NCBI GenBank assembly: GCA_020724425.1
Contig: DYGY01000013.1
Span: 1 to 56,396, forward strand
Reading direction: 5' to 3'
Source of the DNA: Thermaerobacter marianensis
Lineage (GTDB): Bacteria > Bacillota > Sulfobacillia > DVGY01
Length of the DNA stretch: 56,396 nt
A model generated the notes under the pieces. It saw only the letters and a program-made list of their open reading frames with translations. It did not search any database and was not told the origin of the DNA. Within the stretch, counting starts at the first letter, position 1, and the number at the start of each line of letters is the position of its first letter. Position numbers and translations under genes: made by a program. Below are positions 24,852 through 33,989 of the stretch, in pieces.

Positions 24852-25670
24852 CTATTCTTGCCAGCGTACATAAATAGTTTTTGGACCAACTGGACTTGGG
24901 TAACCCACATGATGTTCATTAACTGTAAGATCAAGTCCTGCAGGATTCCCTGCCCGTACATAAATCTCGTCTACAGCCGTAAAGACATGATTCTCTCCAG
25001 GTTCTAATGTGCCACTGAGTACGACTTCTCTATCAGCACGGATCTCAACCCAGCATCTTTGGGTAACAGAAACCACTAATTCTAGTCCTGGGATTTCTCC
25101 ATCAGTTACACTAACCAGATAGATGATTTCTTGTCCGTTTTCAACCATTTCTACCTCTACCACAGGTTCTGGTGTTGGTTCAGGTTCTACGTCTGGTTCA
25201 TCCACAATATCAAGAGGCTCTTCTGGCTTAGGTTCTGATATGGGTGGTGGATCTACCGGTGCAAATGTTTCCTTGTTTGTATCCCACCAGTTGATCATCG
25301 CTATACTCGCCCCAAGGACTATGACTAAGATCAAGACGACACCAAAGTTCCAGTTGCTCTTTTTTCGACGAGGGGTGCTTTTCTGCCCTACCTGTACCTC
25401 TGCTTTCTTTTCAGGTTGGGCACTCTTAGGTTCATGGCTTGGTTTTAGATTCTTATATTCTTGTGCTAAGGCAATGCCATCTAGTCCTAGGTAGTCGGCA
25501 TAGGAGCGTATAAAACCACGCACATAAACTGTACCGGGAATGACACTGTCATCACCATCTTCTAGGGCTTGCAGGTATTTGGTTCTAATCTTTGTTTCCT
25601 GTTGAACCTCTTGCAAGCTAAGCCCCAATTCTTCGCGACGGGCCTTTAATTTTTCGCCAATTTCTTTCAC
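24852..25670 (-). CDS. rodZ: RodZ-like cytoskeletal membrane protein
   Basis: RodZ links the MreB cytoskeleton to the cell-wall machinery. The 272-residue protein has an N-terminal HTH_25 helix-turn-helix (about residues 5-70), a basic segment (RRKK at 101-104), one transmembrane helix (108-127), a Pro/Glu-rich linker (about 138-168) and a C-terminal DUF4115 beta domain. This is the complete RodZ architecture. It follows asnS by 24 nt and ends at a strong intrinsic terminator immediately before the carboxypeptidase gene. Confidence 0.9.
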   Translation of the reverse strand: MKEIGEKLKARREELGLSLQEVQQETKIRTKYLQALEDGDDSVIPGTVYVRGFIRSYADYLGLDGIALAQEYKNLKPSHEPKSAQPEKKAEVQVGQKSTPRRKKSNWNFGVVLILVIVLGASIAMINWWDTNKETFAPVDPPPISEPKPEEPLDIVDEPDVEPEPTPEPVVEVEMVENGQEIIYLVSVTDGEIPGLELVVSVTQRCWVEIRADREVVLSGTLEPGENHVFTAVDEIYVRAGNPAGLDLTVNEHHVGYPSPVGPKTIYVRWQE

Positions 25671-25694
25671 CTAGTCACCCCCTCGTTTCCGTAA

Positions 25695-26990
25695 CTACGG
25701 ATATATTCTATTTAGCATACGAGCAAAGGGAATGGTTTCCCTTACATGCTCTAGACCACAAATCCAGGCGACTGTACGCTCAACACCTATACCGAAACCT
25801 GAGTGTGGAACTGAACCATAGCGGCGCAGGTCAAGATACCACTCCATTGCTTCTAAAGGCAGGTTATGCTCCTTGATTCTCTGTAACAGCAGATTATAGT
25901 CTGAGATACGTTGAGAACCTCCGATTATTTCACCATAACCTTCAGGAGCCAGCAAATCAGCAGCGAGTACAACTTCTGGTCTGTTTGGATCAGGCTCCAT
26001 GTAGAATGCTTTCGCCTCTACAGGATACTTCTCGACAAAGACTGGTTTATCAAAACGAGAAGCTATAGCTGTTTCATGGGGTGCACCAAAGTCTTCACCC
26101 CAGGGAATCTCAAGATTTTCTTCCTTAAGAATTTCTAGAGCTTCATCGTAAGTAATACGCGGAAAAGGCGCTTTTACCTGCTCAAGTCTCTTGGTATCTC
26201 TCCCCAAAATTTCTAGTTCTTCTTTTCTGTTTTCTAAGACTCTTTGCACTAGATAACTAATTAGTTCCTCTTGTAGTTTCATGTTATCTTCGTGAGTATA
26301 GAAGGCCATTTCTGGTTCAAGCATCCAGAACTCAGTTAAATGTCTTCTGGTCTTAGACTTTTCTGCTCTGAAGGTTGGACCAAAGCAATATACCTTACCA
26401 TAGGCTAAAGCTGCAGCCTCGTTATACAGCTGACCACTCTGACTTAGATATGCTTTGCTTTCAAAATACTCGGTTTCAAAGAGATTGCTTGTCCCCTCAG
26501 CGGCTGAGGGGGTTAATATTGGTGAATCGATACGGAGGAACTCTCTCTGCGCGAGAAAGTCCTCCATACCCTTCATTATTTCGCTACGGATAGTCATAAT
26601 AGCTCTTTGTCTTGTAGAACGAAGCCAGAGATGACGATTATCCATTAGGAACTCTACCCCATGTTCCTTGGGCGTAATTGGATAATCCTCCGCTATTTGT
26701 ATAATGTCCATATCTGTTAGGGTTAATTCATAGCCACTAGGAGCCCGATGGTCCTCTCTAACGATACCTTCAACCACAAGTGATGATTCCTGAGTCAATG
26801 ACGCAGTTTTTTTAAAAACCTCTTCAGGTACATCGTTAATGGCCATGACTCCCTGGATAATTCCAGTACCATCACGCAATTGCAGAAATTGAATCTTGCC
26901 ACTTGAACGTTTGTTATACAGCCAGCAGTTCAGTTTAATCTTCTGACCGTTATATTTTCCTATATCGCGTATTGTGATATCTGATACCAT
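25695..26990 (-). CDS. asnS: Asparaginyl-tRNA synthetase
   Basis: AsnS charges tRNA-Asn. The 431-residue protein has the OB-fold anticodon-binding domain first (about 1-100) and a class II catalytic core. Motif 2 is seen in [20 protein letters not shown] and motif 3 in [16 protein letters not shown]. Length and the [17 protein letters not shown] segment favour AsnS over AspS. No T-box leader is possible because the gene starts 14 nt after the UPF0182 gene, in the same operon. Confidence 0.95.
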   Translation of the reverse strand: MVSDITIRDIGKYNGQKIKLNCWLYNKRSSGKIQFLQLRDGTGIIQGVMAINDVPEEVFKKTASLTQESSLVVEGIVREDHRAPSGYELTLTDMDIIQIAEDYPITPKEHGVEFLMDNRHLWLRSTRQRAIMTIRSEIMKGMEDFLAQREFLRIDSPILTPSAAEGTSNLFETEYFESKAYLSQSGQLYNEAAALAYGKVYCFGPTFRAEKSKTRRHLTEFWMLEPEMAFYTHEDNMKLQEELISYLVQRVLENRKEELEILGRDTKRLEQVKAPFPRITYDEALEILKEENLEIPWGEDFGAPHETAIASRFDKPVFVEKYPVEAKAFYMEPDPNRPEVVLAADLLAPEGYGEIIGGSQRISDYNLLLQRIKEHNLPLEAMEWYLDLRRYGSVPHSGFGIGVERTVAWICGLEHVRETIPFARMLNRIYP

Positions 26991-27004
26991 CTTTCCTATC
27001 TCCC

Positions 27005-29755
27005 CTATTCAGATACAGAGTTTTCTAGAGGTTCAGTAAATTCAGCCAGCTCTGCTAAAACGATACCTAGCTGGGTAATTAATCTACCATATTCACTCCA
27101 GTTACCGGCCCGTATTGCCCTATCAGCACGATCATAGAGATCCTGTGCTTCTTCTAGCAGTTCCTTAAAGAGCATATCAGTGACCGGTAGACGATCATCT
27201 ATACCTGGTTCTACAGGTACTGCCGGAACATCATCTCTTGGACCAAAGAGCTTCTCTAATGCTTCATCTAATGTTTCAGCCATAACTACCTTGCCTTCAT
27301 AGGAAGCAATTACCCTTCTTAACTCAGGGAGAGCATTACCTGTTGCTTGAAGATATAGTGGTTCTACATAAAGCAAGGAATCACCAATTGGGAAGACCAT
27401 AAGGTTTCCTCTAAAGACTGAGGATCCTCTAGAACTCCACAGAGTTAGCTGTTGTGAGATCTCTGCATCCTGATCAATGAATGCCTCAATCTGCATTGGC
27501 CCATAAACAGTCTTGTGTTTAGGCATTTTATATACTACTAATTCACCGTAGTTTTCACCATCAGACCTTGCACCCATCCAGCCAATCATATTCTGTCTCT
27601 CTCTAGGAGTATATGGCCGCATGAGGATAAATTCAGGTTCATCCTCTTCAGGTAGCTGCATGATGATGTAATATGACTCCATTGGAACTCTTTCACCAGC
27701 ATAAATCTCATTGGCCTGAATCCAGATATCCTCTTTTTGATAGAAGACTCTTGGATCCTGCATATGGTAGCTTCCATAGAGATCTGCCTGTAGATCAAAG
27801 AGATTTTCAGGATATCTGACATGCTTTCTTAAACTCTCTGGCATCTCATCAGCAGGTTTGAAAAGACCCGGGAACATATTGCTATATGTCTGAACTATGG
27901 GATCTTCTTCATCAAATACATAGTATGATACATCTCCATTGTAGGCATCAATAACTACCTTAACAGAGTTACGAATGTAATTTACTGAACGTCCACCAAA
28001 GCGTCTTGGCTCTGAGTATGGATAATAGCCAGAAGTTGTATAGGCATCCATTATCCAGTACAGTTTACCATCATCAATAACTATATATGCATTTTGATCA
28101 TATATGAGCATTGGTGCAATCTTATTTACTCTTTCATAGATGGTTCTATCGAATATAACCCGGCTCTCATTGGTTATATCTGAGTTAAAAAGGAACCTAT
28201 AGTCGTTAAAGTATAGTGCAAAAGCTCCACGAGTCAAATTATTCCCTATCGGGACACCACCAGTTCCTTCATAGAAGCTATAGACGTTGGCATCACCCAT
28301 GGGATAGTTGAACTCAGGCTCCTTTGTATTAACAATTGCATAAGAGGCATTCTTACGACCGTAATATATTTCAGGTCTGTCTATCTGTAGTTCTTTTATA
28401 TCAGTCTGTGGTGGTACATCCTTTAGCTGTAGTTCAGGTAAGCCACCTGGAGTTACATCAGCGGCAGGGCTGGCAACCACACCATAGCCATGGGTATATT
28501 GCATATGCATACCAATCCAGGTTTGAGCTTGCGGATCAAGTCTGCTATGATCCATTTCACGGACTGACAGCAGGATTTGTCGTAGTTCTCCATCAATCTC
28601 ATAACGATCAACATCTATCTTGTCAAAGGAATAGTAGGCTCTGATAGCCTGAATCTGTTGATAGGTATCAAGCAATGGCTGAGAATCCCAGAGCCTGATA
28701 TTCTTTATGGTGTTGTCATTGGCATCAAGAACATCCCAATTCAGGTTGGCTTCTGCGGGGAATTCTTTTTCCACCACATTGTTTAACCCATAGGCGTCTC
28801 TAGTATACTTGATATTGTATTCTATATATGGTGTTTCTCTAGAAAGCTCATTTGGACTAACAACAAACTGTTGGACAAGTCCAGGATAAATGGAGCCAAC
28901 AAGAATTGAAGCTGCAATCCAGATACCAATACTTGTACCTGCTAGCTTAAGATTTGGTTTAAAGCTGTTGTATAACAGTATTAAACCTACAATTACAGCA
29001 ATCACAAACATGATTTTTAGTGCCGGTAATTGAGCATGTAAATCGGTATAGCTCGCACCAAAAGCCACTCCCCTGTTGGAATACAAGAGCTTGTAGGTGG
29101 AGAGCAGGTAGTTCCAGGCCTTAAGGAAAACAAAACCGGCAAACAGCCTAGAAAGATGTGAGTATGCTTTAGGGTGAATATTAAAATTACCTGTTACTGA
29201 ACTACCAACACTTCCTGTAAAGAAATATAGAGCCCCAATACCTAGCATTGTTAGGAAGATAATTGTTGCTAGAGTTTGATAGATCAGATTAAAGAAGGGT
29301 AAGGAGAATATATAGAAAGCTAAATCCTTACCAAAAATCGGATCTATCTGACCGAAGGGAACCTGTTCTTTAAACTGAAGAATGGTAATCCAGTGAGACG
29401 AAAAAGACATACCAATGAGCCAGCCAAGACCAAGGCTGGCAGCTAAGCTAAGCCAGAAAACATACCTTGGCTTAATTAGCTGATCATAAGGATATTCCAG
29501 TGCTTCTGGCGGCAAATCATAAAGACTTTCTTTTGCTATCCAAATGTTCCAAAAAACAAAACCTGCGGTTAAGACTGTTGCTAAAACAGCTAAGATAACC
29601 TTTGTGGAAAGTACTGTCGTGAAAACGGTGCCATAGCCAAGTTCCTTAAACCAGAGCCAATCAATATACAGGTCAGAGAACTGGGTGGCTATAACAAACA
29701 ACAAAGCAACGGTTCCCAGGAAACCGTATGTTAGAAACCTTCTTGAATTACGCAT
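27005..29755 (-). CDS. UPF0182 family large membrane protein
   Basis: This 916-residue protein belongs to the uncharacterised UPF0182/COG1615 family. About seven hydrophobic helices occupy the first 300 residues; the remaining 600 residues form a large domain predicted to be outside the cell, rich in Tyr and Asp, with conserved blocks such as [13 protein letters not shown] and [11 protein letters not shown]. An acidic segment with many Asp/Glu is near the C-terminus, followed by helices that could be coiled. AGGAGG precedes the ATG at a somewhat long spacing. It lies 9 nt after the GH15 gene. No function is known for the family. Confidence 0.88.
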   Translation of the reverse strand: MRNSRRFLTYGFLGTVALLFVIATQFSDLYIDWLWFKELGYGTVFTTVLSTKVILAVLATVLTAGFVFWNIWIAKESLYDLPPEALEYPYDQLIKPRYVFWLSLAASLGLGWLIGMSFSSHWITILQFKEQVPFGQIDPIFGKDLAFYIFSLPFFNLIYQTLATIIFLTMLGIGALYFFTGSVGSSVTGNFNIHPKAYSHLSRLFAGFVFLKAWNYLLSTYKLLYSNRGVAFGASYTDLHAQLPALKIMFVIAVIVGLILLYNSFKPNLKLAGTSIGIWIAASILVGSIYPGLVQQFVVSPNELSRETPYIEYNIKYTRDAYGLNNVVEKEFPAEANLNWDVLDANDNTIKNIRLWDSQPLLDTYQQIQAIRAYYSFDKIDVDRYEIDGELRQILLSVREMDHSRLDPQAQTWIGMHMQYTHGYGVVASPAADVTPGGLPELQLKDVPPQTDIKELQIDRPEIYYGRKNASYAIVNTKEPEFNYPMGDANVYSFYEGTGGVPIGNNLTRGAFALYFNDYRFLFNSDITNESRVIFDRTIYERVNKIAPMLIYDQNAYIVIDDGKLYWIMDAYTTSGYYPYSEPRRFGGRSVNYIRNSVKVVIDAYNGDVSYYVFDEEDPIVQTYSNMFPGLFKPADEMPESLRKHVRYPENLFDLQADLYGSYHMQDPRVFYQKEDIWIQANEIYAGERVPMESYYIIMQLPEEDEPEFILMRPYTPRERQNMIGWMGARSDGENYGELVVYKMPKHKTVYGPMQIEAFIDQDAEISQQLTLWSSRGSSVFRGNLMVFPIGDSLLYVEPLYLQATGNALPELRRVIASYEGKVVMAETLDEALEKLFGPRDDVPAVPVEPGIDDRLPVTDMLFKELLEEAQDLYDRADRAIRAGNWSEYGRLITQLGIVLAELAEFTEPLENSVSE

Positions 29756-29764
29756 TTTTTTCTA

Positions 29765-31813
29765 CTAGACCTCCTGTGACAAATTTGTTTCTCTATTATG
29801 TTCCCTATAACCAACATGTTTTCCTCTTAATAGTGAGGAGATTTTTCCCTTCATGAAGCTAAAATATTTTACCCTAAAATCAAGCATGGTTTCAACAAAA
29901 GTGGCATGGGACCAGGTTAGAGGTGCTACAGATAATGCCATACCGGTAAAAGGATGAAGTTGTTCTGCCATAATCCCTGTCGAAAAGGTATGTCTTTGTA
30001 CCCAAAATAGAATATCTTTGGCAGGTTTGAGATCTTGAATATCATCGGCTATGGCTATATACCAGCGGGCTAGCCAGAGTGTGGTAATAAACCAGGGATT
30101 CCCCGCCATGTTACCTTGGGTATCGTTTTGGCGCATATAGTAGTCCCCTTCATATCTGGCTATCCCCCCTATCCCTTCACTTATAGAGAGATGCTTCTCA
30201 ATAGCTCTCATGGTCCTTACAATCCGGGGATCTTTAGCAGGAAGTACATCAAACAGAAAGAGTCCGGCCATACTGCTCTCCACAGTGTCATCTTTATGGA
30301 ACTCCCCATTTCCATCACAAATATAGCCACGGATAAATCTTCCCAAGTCTTCATCATAGAGATGCTCTAGAATGGCCTGATGGATTTCCTTGGTAGCTTT
30401 TTGAAATCTCTCACTATCATCAAATTTGCCAAGCCTGTCGGCAAGATAAGTCAGCTCTTTGAGTGCTTTATAAACTGTGGCGGCAGTCCAAGTAAAGATA
30501 CCCTGTCTTTCTTCCCAGAGATCATAACTAGGCAAGGGTAGGCCAGTAGATAAATCCCGGAAAGAAACCAGGAAGTCTCCTGCTATTTTTAAGAGCCTAT
30601 CATAATTGTCCCTTATCAGTTCCCAGTCACCAGTCTGTCGATAATACTTGGCAAAAGCTATGATAATAAGGGCTGTTTCATCTTCTTGGATAGGTACATT
30701 GGGTTTGCGTCCCTTTATCCAGGGATGCCAGCTAGAGCCCAGGGTACCATCAGGATTATATTTGTGCCAGAAAAAGCCCTGATCACTTATGGTCTTTTGA
30801 CAGAAGCTAAAAAAGGACTTAATGGAATGGCCATATCCTGCTCTAATGAGAGACAGAGCGACAAGGCCAGAATCCCTTGGCCAGACATAACTATAATGGT
30901 CCCTACCAAAAGCAAGAATATCGCTATCATTTGCAGCTAGAATTCCCCCACTCTTATCAATTTGGGTCATAACTACTAACAGACTGCGTCGATATAGTTG
31001 AGCTAGAGTTCTTGGCAGACCTGGAAAGCGATCATTATCCCTTTGTCTTAGCCAGGCACGCCAGTATTGAGTGGATTCATCCATTAGTTTAACAGGACTT
31101 ATCTCTATAACTTCCTCATTTAGAGAAACAACAGCCGGATAGCTATCAGCGATAGCAATCCAGAAATATACCTCTCTTTCTTCCTTTGCCTCAAGGGCAA
31201 TAGAAATGGCACCCACACTGTCTACTGCTCCCTGGACAATAGGGTTACCCTCTAACCAGCCATCTTCAGCATCTCTCCAGGTACCCTCGGCACCGTATTT
31301 TTTCTGTCCAGTGGCAAATTGATAGAATCCCGTAGTTGAGTCCACCTGAGCATTAGAGAGAATGTAGGTATCCCGTTTGTAGTGACATAACCCTCTTGTT
31401 TCTGGATCAAAAAGCACTGTATCGCCGATATCAGATCCTGAAATACTATAGTCATTAGCAAAAAAGAGTCTAACCTCTCGGCTTTCAGATTCCAAGTTTG
31501 TAACCTTAATTTTTCTTAGATAGATACTTTTTGTTGGATGTACAGTATCATCAATAGCTAAACGTAAACCTAGCCGTTTGTTTAAGAGCAATGAGCCTGT
31601 TGTCAGGCTATTGGCGTAGTAGTATAGTCTTCTTTGCCAGTCCTTATGGTCAATCCAGCAAAAGTGGTTTTCAACAAAAACACCGAGGCGATTGTGTCTC
31701 CCCTCTATTTGATTAAGAAGCCCAACTCTTGGATAATACAGATCCCGTAGGACAAGATAATTATCGAAGTTTAATAACATGCTACCATTACCAATAACTA
31801 GTGGACGGGGCAC
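29765..31813 (-). CDS. GH15 glucoamylase/glucodextranase-like hydrolase
   Basis: Glycoside hydrolase family 15 enzymes release glucose from alpha-glucans or dextrins. The 682-residue protein has an N-terminal beta-sandwich and a C-terminal (alpha/alpha)6 barrel. Barrel signatures include YVWPRDSGLVALSLIRAGY, SYDLWEERQGIFTWTAA with the expected catalytic Glu, and GNPWFITTLWLARW. No signal peptide is seen, so it is probably cytosolic. GTG 31811-31813 is chosen because AAGGAGGG lies about 8 nt upstream; the open frame extends 14 codons further. It heads an operon (UPF0182, asnS, rodZ) and is divergent from the DUF4912-GH57 pair. A role in turnover of the glucan made by that pair is inferred. Confidence 0.85.
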   Translation of the reverse strand: MPRPLVIGNGSMLLNFDNYLVLRDLYYPRVGLLNQIEGRHNRLGVFVENHFCWIDHKDWQRRLYYYANSLTTGSLLLNKRLGLRLAIDDTVHPTKSIYLRKIKVTNLESESREVRLFFANDYSISGSDIGDTVLFDPETRGLCHYKRDTYILSNAQVDSTTGFYQFATGQKKYGAEGTWRDAEDGWLEGNPIVQGAVDSVGAISIALEAKEEREVYFWIAIADSYPAVVSLNEEVIEISPVKLMDESTQYWRAWLRQRDNDRFPGLPRTLAQLYRRSLLVVMTQIDKSGGILAANDSDILAFGRDHYSYVWPRDSGLVALSLIRAGYGHSIKSFFSFCQKTISDQGFFWHKYNPDGTLGSSWHPWIKGRKPNVPIQEDETALIIIAFAKYYRQTGDWELIRDNYDRLLKIAGDFLVSFRDLSTGLPLPSYDLWEERQGIFTWTAATVYKALKELTYLADRLGKFDDSERFQKATKEIHQAILEHLYDEDLGRFIRGYICDGNGEFHKDDTVESSMAGLFLFDVLPAKDPRIVRTMRAIEKHLSISEGIGGIARYEGDYYMRQNDTQGNMAGNPWFITTLWLARWYIAIADDIQDLKPAKDILFWVQRHTFSTGIMAEQLHPFTGMALSVAPLTWSHATFVETMLDFRVKYFSFMKGKISSLLRGKHVGYREHNRETNLSQEV

Positions 31814-31928
31814 TATTAATCCCTCCTTTTTCACATCAACCCTATTATTGCCCAAAGCAGGTAGAAATACTGATTGGGTTTTACGGGTAAACTAGAAAGG
31901 ACAACTAACCCAGAAAGGATGTATCCCT

Positions 31929-32441
31929 ATGTCCTGGATTTATCTCCTGTTAGCAGTTTTGCTGGCAGCTGTTATCTTTTATCTTGCCAAACGTTCCAAA
32001 GTTAATGAGACTACTCCTCGGGGAGAAGATCTCTTCGAAATGGCTGAAGAGCTAACCGGAAGTCTCCCTCAAGATGATCTTGTACTTCTGGTGAAGAATC
32101 CATATTGGTTACACCTATATTGGTCTTTAACTGCAGAACAATTAGCATCTTTAGCTGAGGGTGATGGGTACCCCTCATTAAGGGTTCTAAACCTTGAAAC
32201 CCGACAGCAGCAGTTAATTCCCGTATCGGCTGAATCAAGATCATGGAATATCAATGTTTCTCCAAATGAAAGTTATCAAGTTTTCTTAGGAAAAACTACG
32301 TATGAGGGTGATTTTCACCTCTGGCAGAAATCCAACATAGTTACATTGCCTGCTGCAGGTCCAATGGGTGAAGATCCTGCCTGGCAACCACTACCATTAA
32401 GCGAAGAAGGGATTGCCGGGAGCAGCCCTATAGACTGGTAA
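31929..32441 (+). CDS. DUF4912 domain protein with N-terminal membrane helix
   Basis: The 170-residue protein has an N-terminal hydrophobic helix (about 4-20), followed by a DUF4912 domain with the segment DLVLLVKNPYWLHLYWSL. DUF4912 proteins are often encoded beside GH57 alpha-glucan enzymes in Clostridia, as here, where the branching-enzyme gene follows within 12 nt. The domain has an immunoglobulin-like appearance and could bind glucan, but this is inference. AAAGGATG precedes the ATG. Confidence 0.75.
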   Translation: MSWIYLLLAVLLAAVIFYLAKRSKVNETTPRGEDLFEMAEELTGSLPQDDLVLLVKNPYWLHLYWSLTAEQLASLAEGDGYPSLRVLNLETRQQQLIPVSAESRSWNINVSPNESYQVFLGKTTYEGDFHLWQKSNIVTLPAAGPMGEDPAWQPLPLSEEGIAGSSPIDW

Positions 32442-32453
32442 GGAGTGAGGCCG

Positions 32454-33989
32454 TTGGGGTACTGGCTACTATTGCTGCATGCCCATCTCCCCTACATAAA
32501 ACATAGAAAGAAGAACACCCTAGCTGAGAGATGGTTTCATGAAGCAATGACAGAATCATATCTTCCCCTGCTCCTAGTTTTAAAGGATCTAAGCAGCAGG
32601 GGTATCCCTATTCCCATTAGTATATCTTTTTCACCAACTCTTTTAAGTATGTTTGCTGATACAGAAATGCAAGAGAGGTATACTACCAAGTTAAAGAGTC
32701 TTGTTAGACTGGCAGAACAGGAAGTACAACGGACAACTGGTAGGGAGATCCTGGTAGCAGAAATGTATTTAGATAAGCTTATGAACATACTTAAACTCTG
32801 GGAGAGTCTTGATGGGAATCTAATTAAAGGTTATGTCTATCTCCAGCAAAATCATGAGCTTGAGCTTTTGACAACCTCAGCGACTCATGCCTTTTTGCCT
32901 TTACATGAAATCTGTCCGGAGACAATTAGGACCCAGATAAGTCTGGGTCTTGAGAGTTTTTCTGCTCATACCGGGATTAAGCCTGAAGGTTTCTGGTTGC
33001 CAGAATGTGCCTACATACCTAATGTCGGTGGGATACTGGCAGAAAAGGGAGTTAGATATACTTTTCTTGAAAGTCATGCAGTTCTTTATGGTAGCCCAAG
33101 GCCTCGCTATGGTGTCTATTCACCGGTAGAGATTCCTGGAGGTCTGTTAGGGTTCCCTAGGGATCCAAGAACATCAAAACAGGTATGGAGTTCAAAGGAA
33201 GGCTATCCTGGTGATTATGACTACCGGGAATTCTATCGGGACATCGGCTATTACCTACCGGTTGAATATGTTAGACCCTACATTGGCGATAATGATCAGC
33301 GTCTAGATACAGGCTTCAAGTATCATCGGATAACTGGTCAGACTGAAGACAAGGATATCTATGTACCCAAATGGGCACAAGACAAAGTCTGGTTACATGC
33401 TGAAGACTTTGTAAACAAACTAACCTGGCAAATTAAAGACCTAGAAAAGCAGATGGATAGACCACCTGTCATTGTTTCCCCCTATGATGCTGAACTATTT
33501 GGTCATTGGTGGTTTGAAGGACCAGACTGGATTAATGCAGTCCTAACAAAACTTGCCGGTAATGACAGAGTGATTGCCACTACCGGCAGTAATCTTCTTG
33601 ATAAGTTTGGGCCTCAACCCCTAACACCTTCAAGTTCAAGCTGGGGAAATGAAGGATACTTCGACTATTGGCTCAATGACCATACTGAATGGATCTACCC
33701 CCGTCTGCACCGATTAGCAAAGAAATACCTGTTGCTCCTAAGGCAAGGAAAGAATGGTGAACTAATGAGAAAAGCAGGATTGCATCTTCTCTTAGCACAG
33801 GCCAGTGATTGGCCTTTTATCCTTACGGCAGGAACGGTAACTGATTATGCCAAAGATAGATTGATATATCATCTGGAAGCAGCTGAAAAATTAATGAATG
33901 GTGAAAAGATAGAGGATGAAATCCCATTAGATCTCTTTGCTGAGTTTACTCCTCAAGACTATCTAAGGAGTCCTGTAACCATGAAGTAA
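32454..33989 (+). CDS. GH57 1,4-alpha-glucan branching enzyme (DUF1957 type)
   Basis: Family GH57 branching enzymes create alpha-1,6 branches in glycogen-like polymers. HAHLPY opens the catalytic barrel near the N-terminus, the nucleophile Glu is in GFWLPECAY and the acid/base Asp in SPYDAELFGHWW. The C-terminal DUF1957 helical domain completes the 511-residue protein. I prefer TTG 32454-32456 because GGAG lies 8 nt upstream and relatives begin just before the GYW-LLHAHLPY strand; GTG 32445 is the alternative. Its last 44 bp overlap the convergent nucleotidyltransferase gene. Confidence 0.88.
   Translation: MGYWLLLLHAHLPYIKHRKKNTLAERWFHEAMTESYLPLLLVLKDLSSRGIPIPISISFSPTLLSMFADTEMQERYTTKLKSLVRLAEQEVQRTTGREILVAEMYLDKLMNILKLWESLDGNLIKGYVYLQQNHELELLTTSATHAFLPLHEICPETIRTQISLGLESFSAHTGIKPEGFWLPECAYIPNVGGILAEKGVRYTFLESHAVLYGSPRPRYGVYSPVEIPGGLLGFPRDPRTSKQVWSSKEGYPGDYDYREFYRDIGYYLPVEYVRPYIGDNDQRLDTGFKYHRITGQTEDKDIYVPKWAQDKVWLHAEDFVNKLTWQIKDLEKQMDRPPVIVSPYDAELFGHWWFEGPDWINAVLTKLAGNDRVIATTGSNLLDKFGPQPLTPSSSSWGNEGYFDYWLNDHTEWIYPRLHRLAKKYLLLLRQGKNGELMRKAGLHLLLAQASDWPFILTAGTVTDYAKDRLIYHLEAAEKLMNGEKIEDEIPLDLFAEFTPQDYLRSPVTMK

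Noticed and set aside
26991-27004. Possible T-box leader for asnS
   Set aside because: Only 14 nt separate asnS from the preceding gene, too short for a T-box; none is visible within the end of the UPF0182 gene.
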